Counted from the first letter of the stretch, positions 14,511 to 22,627 are shown. The stretch: 36,068 nt of DNA from a virus (IMGVR_UViG_3300034066_000343:1-36068), one strand, 5' to 3'. Notes: generated from the sequence alone by a model not told the origin. Numbers and translations: made by a program.

Positions 14511-15784
14511 AAGTATCGCTTTAGGATTGCGTTCACAAAGTAACGAAAACAATCCAAGAAGTCAGCACGCTCGGATAAGTTTTTTCGGTTGCTCTTCATG
14601 ATGCTTCCATTAGCATCGCACTGCACTTGCTTCGCATCGAACACGAATCCCTTGCACCGCTTGGAATTCACTCGAATATCCAACTTGCGCAGTGCAGCAT
14701 TGCAATCGATGCGGCTGTTGTAGTGCGTTGGGTTAGCCGGAATCAAGAACTGGCTATCACTCATGCCGAGCCTCCGCTTGATCTGCGTGTACGCGCTGGA
14801 GTTGTCACGCTGCTGCACAGTGCCTCCCTTGCCCATCGCATCACCCGTTATCCTGATGAGGCCCATCGGCACGCCAAGCGCAAGCACCGCATCGCAGAAC
14901 GCATCCACGCTGCCCTTCTCAATCTTTATCTCATCCACCACCACCGCGCCCCTGCCAACATGCTGGATGACCAATGCGCAAAGTGGATTGATGTTGAAGT
15001 CTACTGACACGTGCACCGGCACATTGCGATTCAGCTGTACGCTGTCATCGATGTGCTTCTCATCAGCCCACTCATACAGAAACGGATTCGCCACGTCATC
15101 CATGACATCCCAATCACCCTCCACGAATCGGGCGTACTGCACAGGCGGAAGTTCCTTCAGGCTCTCCAGGTACTCAGCAGGGATGTGAGGGTTGTCAGTG
15201 ATCTTGCTCGGGATGAAGCTCCAACGCTCCGGCAATGTGCCGTCCTTATATCGCTCGTAGATGATTGACTTCACCCAGTTGTTCGCTGGGTTGCACGTTG
15301 CCATGCAGACAATCGGGGGCCTTCCTTCCGCCTTGTTCCATGAGCCGATGCGCTCCTGCACTTTGTAGAACGTCTGCTCCTGCAACTCATTAACCTCATC
15401 CAAGCCTGCGCCATTTACCTCAAGTCCTTTGAAGCGGTTGAGGTCCTTGTCATCGTCATAGCTCTCAGCCATGAACAGCAGCTCACTGCCATTGATGAAC
15501 GTCACCACTTGCGTGTCTCTGTTCCAACTTTGAACGTACTGGTTGATGCCGTCATCGAGAATCGCGCTGAAGCTGGGAAAGGTTGTGCGCTTTAGATCAG
15601 GCAAGCTCCTGCGAATAATCACCCAGCGGCTGCGCGGATATTCCAGTGCAAGATAGCTGAGAGTCAGCAGAAGCCAATACGTCTTACCGCCGCGAATCGC
15701 GCCACCAAACACCACCACACGATGCGTGCCTGCCGTTGCCTGGTTAAATGCTTTGGTCTGCCTCTTGGTTAAACTGAAGGCCAT
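14507..15784 (-). CDS. terL: Terminase large subunit
   Basis: A 425-residue packaging motor. The ATPase domain has Walker A GGAIRGGKT (27-35), Walker B ending GLDE (D129, E130) and a coupling motif MATCNPANNW (161-170). The RNase H-like nuclease domain has D262 (VSVDFN), D315 (ITGDAMG) and the acidic pair in RADFLDCF (D408, D411). All key residues are intact. It cleaves and translocates concatemeric DNA into the prohead through the portal. Its start lies within the end of a small membrane-protein gene (16-bp overlap). Confidence 0.95.
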   Translation of the reverse strand: MAFSLTKRQTKAFNQATAGTHRVVVFGGAIRGGKTYWLLLTLSYLALEYPRSRWVIIRRSLPDLKRTTFPSFSAILDDGINQYVQSWNRDTQVVTFINGSELLFMAESYDDDKDLNRFKGLEVNGAGLDEVNELQEQTFYKVQERIGSWNKAEGRPPIVCMATCNPANNWVKSIIYERYKDGTLPERWSFIPSKITDNPHIPAEYLESLKELPPVQYARFVEGDWDVMDDVANPFLYEWADEKHIDDSVQLNRNVPVHVSVDFNINPLCALVIQHVGRGAVVVDEIKIEKGSVDAFCDAVLALGVPMGLIRITGDAMGKGGTVQQRDNSSAYTQIKRRLGMSDSQFLIPANPTHYNSRIDCNAALRKLDIRVNSKRCKGFVFDAKQVQCDANGSIMKSNRKNLSERADFLDCFRYFVNAILKRYL

Positions 15785-15906
15785 AAGTGATCATCATCAT
15801 CCCTTGGATGGTCTTTCATGAATGACTGCACCGCAAGGATGATGAACCAGCCAAAGGCCGCACATAGCAGCAAGGCGGCAACCGTTATCACTGCGCCCTT
15901 AATCAT
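15769..15906 (-). CDS. 45-residue single-pass membrane protein between TerS and TerL
   Basis: The start MIKGAVITVAALLLC overlaps the TerS stop by 8 bp, and the stop lies 16 bp inside terL, so the frame fills the gap exactly. Residues 5-27 form one hydrophobic helix. The C-terminal half is charged with an acidic cluster (DDDD). It could be a small holin-like or anchoring peptide. Nothing in the sequence assigns a function. Confidence 0.5.
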   Translation of the reverse strand: MIKGAVITVAALLLCAAFGWFIILAVQSFMKDHPRDDDDHLWPSV

Positions 15907-16210
15907 CGCTGTCTTTTGTCTTGATGATCACAAGCGGCTCAGTAGTCTTGAGCGTGGTCTCGCTGGTCTGCTTCGGCTTGCCATAGCCTCGGTCAAGAAG
16001 CAGCTCGGCTGCTCTGGTGTCACCCTTCTTTGCCTTCGCATGAAGTGCCAGCAGAATCTCCTCGGCAGCAGTCAGCCCGTCCTTGTTCTCCTTGCCAAGC
16101 ACGTTGGCCAGCAAGATGTGCAAGTCTGGAAGCTTTGGCGGACGGCCGTTAGGATTGCCGCTTTCGCCCTTCTTCCATCTTGGCTCTATTTTACCTCTAC
16201 CGCCTGCCAT
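15899..16210 (-). CDS. Putative terminase small subunit
   Basis: A 103-residue basic protein. The N-terminus (W-K-K-G-E-SGNPNGRPPK) is the DUF5681-type motif common in small terminase-like phage proteins. A helical region follows (TAAEEILLALHAKAKKGD, AAELLLDRGYGKPKQ). Position immediately before terL supports DNA recognition for packaging. A general DNA-binding protein of the DUF5681 family would look the same. Confidence 0.75.
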   Translation of the reverse strand: MAGGRGKIEPRWKKGESGNPNGRPPKLPDLHILLANVLGKENKDGLTAAEEILLALHAKAKKGDTRAAELLLDRGYGKPKQTSETTLKTTEPLVIIKTKDSDD

Positions 16211-16229
16211 ACGTTGTTATTTCGTTGTT

Positions 16230-16541
16230 TCAACTTGTGAACAGCACAGCCTGTGCATCAGTGTTTTGCTCAATTTTGTCGACTTGCTCACGGCTATTAT
16301 CGTAGTGCAAATCGATTTCCAATCGGTCAACTGTTCTCCACTTGTCTGCTCCGTTTGTGAAGTAAATACGCAATCGAGGGATTCCAAGTTTCGTAGCGAT
16401 CGCAAACACCTCAGCAGAAGCACGGCCTTCGTTTCGGGCTGTGATGATAAATACATCATCGCCCTTATTGATGGCACGAATTGCGATATCTTGCCCTGCT
16501 AAGGTGTCCAGCACTCCATCGATGTCGAATGATACTCTCAT
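16230..16541 (-). CDS. HAD-superfamily phosphatase
   Basis: A 103-residue compact HAD fold. Motif I is FDIDGVL (nucleophile D6, acid/base D8), motif II the threonine of IITAR (T34), motif III K67, and motif IV the acidic HYDN (D81). All catalytic positions are present without a cap domain. This small form resembles nucleotidase or polynucleotide 3'-phosphatase-type HADs of phages. The substrate cannot be read from sequence. The start is coupled to the upstream gene by ATGA. Confidence 0.8.
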   Translation of the reverse strand: MRVSFDIDGVLDTLAGQDIAIRAINKGDDVFIITARNEGRASAEVFAIATKLGIPRLRIYFTNGADKWRTVDRLEIDLHYDNSREQVDKIEQNTDAQAVLFTS

Positions 16542-16681
16542 CGGTTGCTGCGTGCTTTACGGAATTTCTCAGCCTCTGCAAGTGCTATTGCAGCAGCTTG
16601 CTGAGATGAATATCCCTCGCTAATTAGCTTGCGGATGTTCATGCTGATTATCTCTTGGCTGTCTCCTTGGAATAGTGGCAT
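16538..16681 (-). CDS. Conserved 47-residue phage micro-protein
   Basis: Begins MPLFQGDSQEIISMNIRKLI and continues with a helix rich in alanine (QQAAAIALAEAEKF). The pattern MPL-x-x-G-x-S, then a helix, then a Q-A-x-AIAL helix, recurs in many phages near the terminase. It sits 1 nt after the upstream stop and overlaps the HAD gene as ATGA. Function unknown. Confidence 0.75.
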   Translation of the reverse strand: MPLFQGDSQEIISMNIRKLISEGYSSQQAAAIALAEAEKFRKARSNR

Positions 16682-16682
16682 G

Positions 16683-17081
16683 TTACAAATTTACTAAATT
16701 TTCGAAAAATAAACTTTCTTGTGTGACATTAATCGCGTGGCCCTTGTAAATCATCTCATCCAATTGCGATTGATAGATAAACAAGTGGCGTATCTTGCCA
16801 TCAATAAAAGCCTTCACTGTGTATCCTTCAACCTTCGCCTTGTCTTGCGTTGGTGTAAGTATGCCAAAGCGATATTTCACATCGCCCTCTTTGCTCAGGA
16901 GCAATTTATTGAAGTTGCCAAATCTTTGCACCTCGTCAAAATGTAAACAAACCGCAACATCGAATTCAAGTGCAGGGTGCGTTAAGTATCCAAAATAGCA
17001 ATGCGATCCCATGTATGAAGAATCGACAAACACGCCAGCTCTCAGCCGTCGTGTGCATTGTTTGTGGTTATAACTGGTCAT
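16683..17081 (-). CDS. Hypothetical protein, 132 aa
   Basis: The start MTSYNHKQC at 17081 overlaps the upstream stop by 14 bp. A longer in-frame reading would run entirely across the neighbouring gene. The product is a mixed alpha/beta protein (GYLTHPALEFDVAVCLHF, TVKAFIDGKIRHLFIY). No recognisable motif. Confidence 0.65.
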   Translation of the reverse strand: MTSYNHKQCTRRLRAGVFVDSSYMGSHCYFGYLTHPALEFDVAVCLHFDEVQRFGNFNKLLLSKEGDVKYRFGILTPTQDKAKVEGYTVKAFIDGKIRHLFIYQSQLDEMIYKGHAINVTQESLFFENLVNL

Positions 17082-17265
17082 CTTTCCAAGCGTGGTATTT
17101 ATCGCAGCCAAGAGTGTAGTAGTCTTTCTCTTCTGAGTCGTAAGGCTCATCTGTGTCATGACGTTGTTGATTTCTAACTTCCTCGAGGATGTTTTGAATG
17201 TTAGCATTCCACTCTTCTTGACTTGAGTAAGGATACCAGATTGTCCATTTTTTTGATGTGTACAT
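17068..17265 (-). CDS. Hypothetical acidic protein, 65 aa
   Basis: The start MYTSKKWTIWYPYSS at 17265 is preferred; a longer frame starts within the preceding gene. Tryptophan- and tyrosine-rich and acidic, ending AWKDDQL. Small acidic phage proteins in this setting often bind host proteins, but nothing specific is visible. Confidence 0.6.
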   Translation of the reverse strand: MYTSKKWTIWYPYSSQEEWNANIQNILEEVRNQQRHDTDEPYDSEEKDYYTLGCDKYHAWKDDQL

Positions 17266-17309
17266 AGTGTGTGTGTTTTGATTGTGTATTGCATTTATCG
17301 TGCCAAAGT

Positions 17310-17498
17310 TCAGCAACCGTCTTCAGGCTCATGTTGCTTGCGCTCGATTGTCAAGCTCGAAAGATAATTGCGGACCATCTGGCGAACGATCTCTTTTGCT
17401 GATGCTGGAACGCGGAAGGATATCGTTGCCATGCTTTCGCCGTACATCGACTTTCGCCCGGCTCCTGATCGCCTACCGCCTCGTTTTTGTGTGTTCAT
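17310..17498 (-). CDS. Ribbon-helix-helix-like DNA-binding protein, 62 aa
   Basis: The N-terminus is basic and glycine-rich (RGGRRSGAGRK), followed by a beta-strand TISFRVPASAKE and two helices, the MetJ/Arc-type layout. It is the first gene after a strong promoter that leads into the terminase and tail genes. A regulator of the late promoter or of its own promoter is plausible. Confidence 0.55.
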   Translation of the reverse strand: MNTQKRGGRRSGAGRKSMYGESMATISFRVPASAKEIVRQMVRNYLSSLTIERKQHEPEDGC

Positions 17499-17502
17499 GA
17501 TG

Positions 17503-17533
17503 CAAAGGTATTTATTTGTTTGTGTTTTGCAAA
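17503..17533 (-). promoter_or_regulatory. Strong Bacteroidota-type promoter before the packaging genes
   Basis: On the minus strand TTTG (17533-17530), 19 nt, TACCTTTG (17510-17503), followed 4 nt later by the ATG at 17498. Both boxes and spacing are consensus. The transcript would be almost leaderless. The promoter overlaps the end of the 78-aa gene. Confidence 0.7.
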
Positions 17534-17748
17534 TTAATATTATTCTTGTGCAGAAGCTTCAGCCAATTAAATGCCTTCACCGCATAGGTTCGATGCGCTG
17601 ATGTGCCAGGCTTCGCTGTTGTCAGATACCTCGCAAGAGACCGATGCGCCTGCTGCGTTGAGGTGTAAGTTGTTGGCCCATCCACAAGCGTGCACTCGTC
17701 TGGAAGCTTCTCGGTCATGTACTGGATAATCTTGGCGTATGTGCTCAT
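17512..17748 (-). CDS. Hypothetical protein, 78 aa
   Basis: Begins MSTYAKIIQYMTEKLPDE; ATGA overlap with the VRR-NUC gene. The basic C-terminal half (RSLARYLTTAKPGTSAHR) could bind nucleic acid. It is co-translated with the nuclease. No family recognised. Confidence 0.65.
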   Translation of the reverse strand: MSTYAKIIQYMTEKLPDECTLVDGPTTYTSTQQAHRSLARYLTTAKPGTSAHRTYAVKAFNWLKLLHKNNINLQNTNK

Positions 17749-18068
17749 GAGTTTATAATCTTCAAGAATTCCTCTTCATTGCGCACGATGTGGTACTCAT
17801 GGCCCAAAGATAGGCAGAGTTGTTGGAACCTTATCTGCAATGGTGACTGCTTGCCGGTGTCTGTCTTCCATTCGATCCAGCATGTCCTGCCTTCAGGCTT
17901 CAGGAAGCACATGTCGGCAACGCCCGGCACAACTCCCATCGCTTTGTTCATTGCTCCCTTGATGCCGTTCATGCTGTTGTTGTTTATGGCAAAAACTCTT
18001 CCACGTAAGTCGGGACGCGCATTCCAGAGGTTTGTGAATGCCTTCGATTGGGTTTTTACTTCGCTCAT
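17745..18068 (-). CDS. VRR-NUC nuclease
   Basis: A 107-residue nuclease of the PD-(D/E)XK superfamily. It has GVPGVADM-like metal-binding aspartate (D52), then CWIEWKTDTGKQS with E66 and K68, and Q-x-x-FQQLCLSLGH. This is the stand-alone VRR-NUC form found in phages. It probably resolves branched DNA (Holliday junctions or replication forks) before packaging. The start lies at the edge of the motif-rich region. Confidence 0.88.
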   Translation of the reverse strand: MSEVKTQSKAFTNLWNARPDLRGRVFAINNNSMNGIKGAMNKAMGVVPGVADMCFLKPEGRTCWIEWKTDTGKQSPLQIRFQQLCLSLGHEYHIVRNEEEFLKIINS

Positions 18069-18153
18069 GGACAGGACAGCTTACAAGATTGAACATGTCC
18101 ATTGTCTGGGTAAAAATGGGTTCTATCCCAATAGCACCAACGGATTGCAGCGA

Positions 18154-18172
18154 TTTGGACAGCCTGTCCAAA
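18154..18172. promoter_or_regulatory. Perfect 9-bp dyad TTTGGACAG-C-CTGTCCAAA
   Basis: Two TGTCCA motifs face each other around one base. The symmetric arrangement looks like a dimer binding site within the motif-rich block. Confidence 0.55.
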
Positions 18173-18194
18173 AAAACATGCTGTATATATACTA

Positions 18195-18220
18195 TGTGTG
18201 TGTGTGTGTGTGTGTGTGTG
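18195..18220 (+). repeat. TG dinucleotide tract, 13 units
   Basis: Thirteen TG units flanked by ATATAT-containing purine-pyrimidine alternation, so about 18194-18237 alternates without a break. Such DNA can adopt Z-form or unwind readily. It lies inside the iteron block. Confidence 0.85.
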
Positions 18221-18350
18221 CATGTGTGTATATATGTTGTTAATAATAGAAAAGTAAGTTGTAAGTTGTCCAGTATTGCTGAAGCACTTGTAAAATATGG
18301 GCTTTCGAGTGGACAACTTAGTAAAAAGCAAGTTGTCCAAAGCTGTCCAT

Positions 18351-20474
18351 TTACATCGGATTTCTGCTCACATAGTACATTGTCACCTTAGAATTCCCTT
18401 TTGTTTTGCGGTCTTTCTCATAGCCTAACGCAGTGAGAATCGAGCCGATACGTTGCAGATTCAGGAAGTTAAGTTTCGTTTCAACAAGCAGGCACTGTTG
18501 TATCTCGGTAAGAGATAGCCACTCACCGAATGATGTTGCGCTTCCAGGCATGAGCTTCTTGTGGATGAGGTCCTCTTCTGGAGTCGAGTGCTTGAATGTG
18601 AGCGTTGACTCATTGAGCGAATCGATATCATCGCGCAAGATGGTGAAGTCGTATCCAATCCGGTAGAGCGCATACAGCTCACGCCATAGCTCCACCTTAT
18701 CGACTTTGTTGTACATGTCCTGATCAATGTCAATAATGTGAATCGGTAGCTGCCTGCGGTTACCAGTTGGATCGTTGAGTATCTGCGTTTCGTTCGATGT
18801 ACCACAGAACACGGCCAATCGGCGAAGGTCAACCGACACGCGGCCGTATGGTTCACGAACGTTGATGAACTCTTTCGAGGTAAGTTCCTTTAGCCGCTTC
18901 TCTTCCTTCTTTGATTTACCACCGTACTCGTCATCGAGAATAATCCATTTTTTGCACATGAGAATCTCGTCATCCTTTCCGGCATCCATCTTCGACTCAG
19001 CGAACATGTACCTCAGCTGCTTGGGTAGCAGATAGCGGAACCAATGTGTCTTTCCTGTGCCTTGCTTCTCACCAGAAAATATAAGCACCAGGGGCGAGTG
19101 TTGACCGTATGCGGAAGCGACTACGGACACCAGCCACTTACCTATCCACTTGTCATAGTTTGGCGTGTCAGAGATTACGCTGTTGATTAGCATGTCAACA
19201 TTGGGGTAGTCATCAGCGATGTGCAGATCTTCCTCGAAGAATTCATGCAATGGGTTGTATGTCTCAACACGATTCGAGAAAATGATGGAAGTGATCAGGT
19301 CTTTTGTGGCCTCTTTGAATACGGCTTTGCAATCAAGAAAAATAGAGTTGATATCACTGTCATCGATGGGCCTTCCGTTCAGTTCCACGTTGCGCGTAAC
19401 GATGTTTTTTCTAAGGTCGAAAGTCTTTATAAATGCCGCAATATCAGCGGATACGTTATCCGATTTAAATTTAATATCCTTTGCTACTATCTCATTGACA
19501 ACTTTAGCACTTTCCTCTGGGCTGATGCCTGCCACTTCGAGGCTTTTCACGATGGCTTCGGGTGAAAGTCCAGCGGCACGTTGCGAGCTCGCAGCACGCA
19601 GGATTTCCTTGGTCTGCTCGGAGTATGCCTGTATGCCGTTTTGCTTGGCGTGGTAGTAGATGGTTGCAATTGTGGACCGCTTGCCCTTGCTTTCGCTGTG
19701 GTTCTTCAAGCAGGCCGTGTACTGCGAATTGCAGTCATCGGAGTTGTACTTGCTGGAGTGCGATGACAGCGTGTGAAAGTAGTCACGACCACCTTCACCG
19801 AATTCGGAAACGAGTGCGTAAGCGATTTGAATCCATTCGGAATAGTCTTCGCAGAGGTTAAGCCCTTTGCGGTCCATCTCAGCGATCATGGCATCGAAGT
19901 CAGTTTTGATGACTGCGACCTTTGCGAGCTTGCGCTCTTTGGGTTTGGCGAGATACTTCTTGAATAAGATTGCCTTGGTGTTGATGTGAATCCAAGGATC
20001 GTAAGAGATGAAGCGAGCGCGTGAGACGTTCTTGCCGGACTGGTCAACGATGAGCTGATAGGTATGGTACAAATACGATGCAATGCCATTAAACGCATCT
20101 GCGTGGCGCGTGCCATCGATTCGCACTATCAGGCATAGTCCATGTCCACTGATGGAAGTAAACGCAGCGTAGATGTAGCTATCTGATGAAATGAGCTTCT
20201 TGGTCTCTTCAGGATTATCGATCTTGTCGATGTCGATGGCAATGAATCCTGAGTGTGCTGTGAGAGCTTCGTCCTTTCGATCAGTGAATTGCCCTGATAC
20301 GGTGACCAGCGGTGCTGATTTTTTCTTTTTATCGCGTTCTTCCTTATCGGGAGTTGCGCGAACTTGCAGAACTATGTCCTGCCATTTGCCGGTTCTGACT
20401 CCTTCCAAAAAGGAAGTGAGCTCGACATCATCGGCTTGTTTTGTGTAGATGGAGTTGTAGTGTGAGATGAGCAT
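18351..20474 (-). CDS. Primase-helicase: BT4734-like N-terminus plus VirE/VapE-type helicase
   Basis: A 707-residue replication protein. Residues 1-180 match the BT4734-like/VirE-N primase-polymerase-related fold, with DID (81-83), GHGLCLIVRID (110-120) and RARFISYDPW. Residues about 190-290 resemble a primase C-terminal domain. The C-terminal half is an SF3-like VirE helicase with Walker A GEKQGTGKT (468-476), Walker B WIILDDE (510-516) and an arginine-rich sensor region. It probably primes and unwinds phage DNA at the adjacent iteron block. Fused proteins of this type are typical of Bacteroidota elements. Confidence 0.85.
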   Translation of the reverse strand: MLISHYNSIYTKQADDVELTSFLEGVRTGKWQDIVLQVRATPDKEERDKKKKSAPLVTVSGQFTDRKDEALTAHSGFIAIDIDKIDNPEETKKLISSDSYIYAAFTSISGHGLCLIVRIDGTRHADAFNGIASYLYHTYQLIVDQSGKNVSRARFISYDPWIHINTKAILFKKYLAKPKERKLAKVAVIKTDFDAMIAEMDRKGLNLCEDYSEWIQIAYALVSEFGEGGRDYFHTLSSHSSKYNSDDCNSQYTACLKNHSESKGKRSTIATIYYHAKQNGIQAYSEQTKEILRAASSQRAAGLSPEAIVKSLEVAGISPEESAKVVNEIVAKDIKFKSDNVSADIAAFIKTFDLRKNIVTRNVELNGRPIDDSDINSIFLDCKAVFKEATKDLITSIIFSNRVETYNPLHEFFEEDLHIADDYPNVDMLINSVISDTPNYDKWIGKWLVSVVASAYGQHSPLVLIFSGEKQGTGKTHWFRYLLPKQLRYMFAESKMDAGKDDEILMCKKWIILDDEYGGKSKKEEKRLKELTSKEFINVREPYGRVSVDLRRLAVFCGTSNETQILNDPTGNRRQLPIHIIDIDQDMYNKVDKVELWRELYALYRIGYDFTILRDDIDSLNESTLTFKHSTPEEDLIHKKLMPGSATSFGEWLSLTEIQQCLLVETKLNFLNLQRIGSILTALGYEKDRKTKGNSKVTMYYVSRNPM

Positions 20475-20483
20475 AATTGTGTG

Positions 20484-22010
20484 TTAAAATCCTGTGAATT
20501 CAATGTACTGTTCTGGGTTTTGTTTTTTATACTGTTCCGTTGAAAGTTCTCCTATTTTTTTATCTACAAATTTTTTATGGAACTGGTCAAATCTGCGATT
20601 CTTTTCTTTACACCAGAGCCTCGCAAGTTCATAAATTTTTGAATAAATAATCTCATAATTTTTAGGTCCTAATTCTTTATATATACTCATCCCATTGTTG
20701 AAAACTTGCTCAATAACCACATAAAGAGATCTATACTCCTTGTGATGCGCATTTGCTTCTATAAGTTTTTTTACATCGATGGCATTAGAAACCAATATAA
20801 ACTTCTCGATGGCCTCATCCTTTGGCTTGATTACCGGAAATACATGGCCGCAAGGAAACAACATCCCGAGATATTGCGCATCGCATACCTTCTTTGCGGT
20901 GTGATGCAGAGCTCCGCACTTTGGGCACTGCCTAACCGGAGCGACTCCTTCGCCTGGCTTCTTTGGATTGTGGAAGATATCGCTCCAGTTGCGAGGCGAT
21001 GACCAAAGCCCATGTGTCATGCAGTTTCCTCCAAGGTCTATGATGGTAAATGCGAGCTTGACATTATGTGGCCGTGCTCCACGTCCGCACATCTGAAGCC
21101 ACAAGGGCATTGATGCTGTGGCCTTGTTAACGATGACGGTCTCGATGTCTGGCTGGTCGAATCCAGTGGTGGCAATTCCGATGTTGTTGAGTATTGCATC
21201 GGGTGTGTTGGCGAACCATTGGAGCACCTCAGAGCGATCAGGCGAGTCAGCATCGAGATGGCGAGAATTGAATCCGGCTTCCACGAACGCAGCGTTAACG
21301 GCCATCGAGTGCTCAACATTGCAATTGAAGATAATTGTCTTTTGGCCGAGTGAGTGTGCCTTGTAGGCGTTTATGGTTGTCTCAATGTACTTAGGTGCTT
21401 TGTATGCCGCCGCCATCTGTGCTGCATCGAAGTCGCCAGCTTTCATCTTGAGCCTTGCGCGGTCCACTATCTGAGCCGCTGAGTAGGTTAGTTCTGGGCA
21501 AAGAAAGCCCTGCTCGATTAGTTCTGGGATGTCGATGCCGCACACGATATCATCGAAATAATTGCGCAGCGGATTGGTCTTGCGTGCTGCAAGCGGCGTT
21601 GCTGTGAAGCCGATGATATATGACTGCGTGAAGTGCTCGATGACCTTTGTGAAGTTGCCGATATGGCACTCATCGACAATCACAAGCCCGATGTTGGCGA
21701 ACTTGTCCAGCCGCTTGTATGCAGTCTCAACCATTGCCACATAAACGCGAGCATGCGGAATCGACTTCATGCCAGCTGTCACGGCTTGTGTGCGGAGCTT
21801 GATGGCCTTGCTTGCCTGTGCGAGCAGTTCTTCGCGATGCACAAGGATTAGGATGTCCGTGCTGTTGCGCGCTGTGAAGCGGTCACATATCGCAGCAAAG
21901 CACACCGTCTTGCCTCCACCAGTTGCGAGCTGCGCAACCACCTTGCGGTGGGTACTCAGCTTCGCAGCGATGTTGTTGATGAATCGTTCCTGGTAGGGGC
22001 GAAGGGTCAT
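20484..22010 (-). CDS. SF2 DEAD/DECH-box helicase
   Basis: A 508-residue helicase with motif I ATGGGKT (29-35), motif II DECH (113-116), motif III FTATP (135-139) and motif VI QMCGRGARPH, all intact. A C-terminal zinc-binding region has CPKCG and, further on, a C-G-H cluster. Most similar in layout to phage type III restriction-like or UvsW-like helicases involved in recombination-dependent replication. No nuclease domain is attached. Its start overlaps the preceding gene by ATGA. Confidence 0.9.
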   Translation of the reverse strand: MTLRPYQERFINNIAAKLSTHRKVVAQLATGGGKTVCFAAICDRFTARNSTDILILVHREELLAQASKAIKLRTQAVTAGMKSIPHARVYVAMVETAYKRLDKFANIGLVIVDECHIGNFTKVIEHFTQSYIIGFTATPLAARKTNPLRNYFDDIVCGIDIPELIEQGFLCPELTYSAAQIVDRARLKMKAGDFDAAQMAAAYKAPKYIETTINAYKAHSLGQKTIIFNCNVEHSMAVNAAFVEAGFNSRHLDADSPDRSEVLQWFANTPDAILNNIGIATTGFDQPDIETVIVNKATASMPLWLQMCGRGARPHNVKLAFTIIDLGGNCMTHGLWSSPRNWSDIFHNPKKPGEGVAPVRQCPKCGALHHTAKKVCDAQYLGMLFPCGHVFPVIKPKDEAIEKFILVSNAIDVKKLIEANAHHKEYRSLYVVIEQVFNNGMSIYKELGPKNYEIIYSKIYELARLWCKEKNRRFDQFHKKFVDKKIGELSTEQYKKQNPEQYIEFTGF

Positions 22011-22219
22011 TTTTCGTAGTGGTATTGATAATACTCTTCTGCTTTGTCATGAAAATGATCTGGAAATACTGGATCAAATAAGCTTCCTTGTCCAAAAGCA
22101 TATTTTATATGCTCCTTCTCCATTGCTTTGGCTTGTTCAAATACATCAAGGACATTTACAAATGGTAGTTTCCTTAACTCAGACTCCAACCACTCAACTG
22201 CTGTTTGTCTATTTTCCAT
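22007..22219 (-). CDS. TAVEWL-family small protein 1
   Basis: The start MENRQTAVEWLE at 22219 is chosen because it aligns with its two paralogues. It contains TAVEWL, then QAKAMEKEHI, and a C-terminal AEEYYQYHYEK. Compared with the paralogues at 22209-22418 and 23802-24005 it carries a longer middle segment. These helical micro-proteins recur in Bacteroidota phages. Function unknown. Confidence 0.75.
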   Translation of the reverse strand: MENRQTAVEWLESELRKLPFVNVLDVFEQAKAMEKEHIKYAFGQGSLFDPVFPDHFHDKAEEYYQYHYEK

Positions 22220-22418
22220 AGGTTTCGTTGTAGTATTGTTCTCCGATTTGAAGCAGCGTAAATGCAGCCGCTTTATTGTAGGTATCAATGATCTGCTCCT
22301 TCTCCATTGCTTTGGCTTGGTTACACCATTCTTTAATGGTTTCTATTGAACATATTTGAGTTGGTCTAACATTGTCTAATTTTTCAACCAACCACTCAAC
22401 TGCTGTCTGCTTTTTCAT
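22209..22418 (-). CDS. TAVEWL-family small protein 2
   Basis: A 69-residue paralogue: KKQTAVEWLVEKLDN, then QAKAMEKEQIIDTYN and EQYYNETYGK. Adjacent to copy 1 with an 11-bp overlap, and ATGA-coupled to the 70-aa gene upstream. Tandem placement points to local duplication. Confidence 0.75.
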   Translation of the reverse strand: MKKQTAVEWLVEKLDNVRPTQICSIETIKEWCNQAKAMEKEQIIDTYNKAAAFTLLQIGEQYYNETYGK

Positions 22419-22627
22419 GACTCCAGTCTTTTATCCATTGGGATGAAGTCCGAGCCATTGCCGTGCACGGTCTTGATGAAGTCAACTTCAACCTTTGCGG
22501 AGTTAATAATTACTTGAGCGACCTCAGCTATTGTGCGTGCTTTGTCGAGCTCCATGTCACCATCTTTGAGCATCTCGATTGTCTCGAATAGGTGGTCTCT
22601 TAGGTGTTCAATTTTGTTCTTTGCCAT
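22415..22627 (-). CDS. Small helical protein, 70 aa
   Basis: The start MAKNKIEHLRDHLFETIEML at 22627 is an ATG; the frame extends upstream only with a TTG. The core motif IAEVAQVIINSAKVEVDFIK is common to small phage proteins next to HNH and helicase genes. It is likely a helical dimer. Overlaps the HNH gene by 20 bp. Confidence 0.75.
   Translation of the reverse strand: MAKNKIEHLRDHLFETIEMLKDGDMELDKARTIAEVAQVIINSAKVEVDFIKTVHGNGSDFIPMDKRLES

Larger units (their letters stand above)
18068..18349. other. Gene-free iteron block: origin or operator candidate
   Basis: Between VRR-NUC and the primase-helicase. TGTCCA occurs at 18096, 18165, 18267, 18334 and 18344, and TGGACA at 18068, 18156 and 18310: eight hexamers, where about 0.14 would be expected by chance. 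Three share the decamer AAGTTGTCCA (18263-18272 and 18330-18339 direct, 18310-18319 inverted). A 9-bp perfect dyad and a TG tract lie within it. Arrangement and neighbour suggest a replication origin bound by a phage initiator. A multi-site operator is the alternative. Confidence 0.6.

Noticed and set aside
16683-17294. 203-residue reading of the gene ending at 16683
   Set aside because: The first 70 residues run across the whole 65-aa gene in another frame; the ATG at 17081, with a 14-bp overlap, fits the operon.
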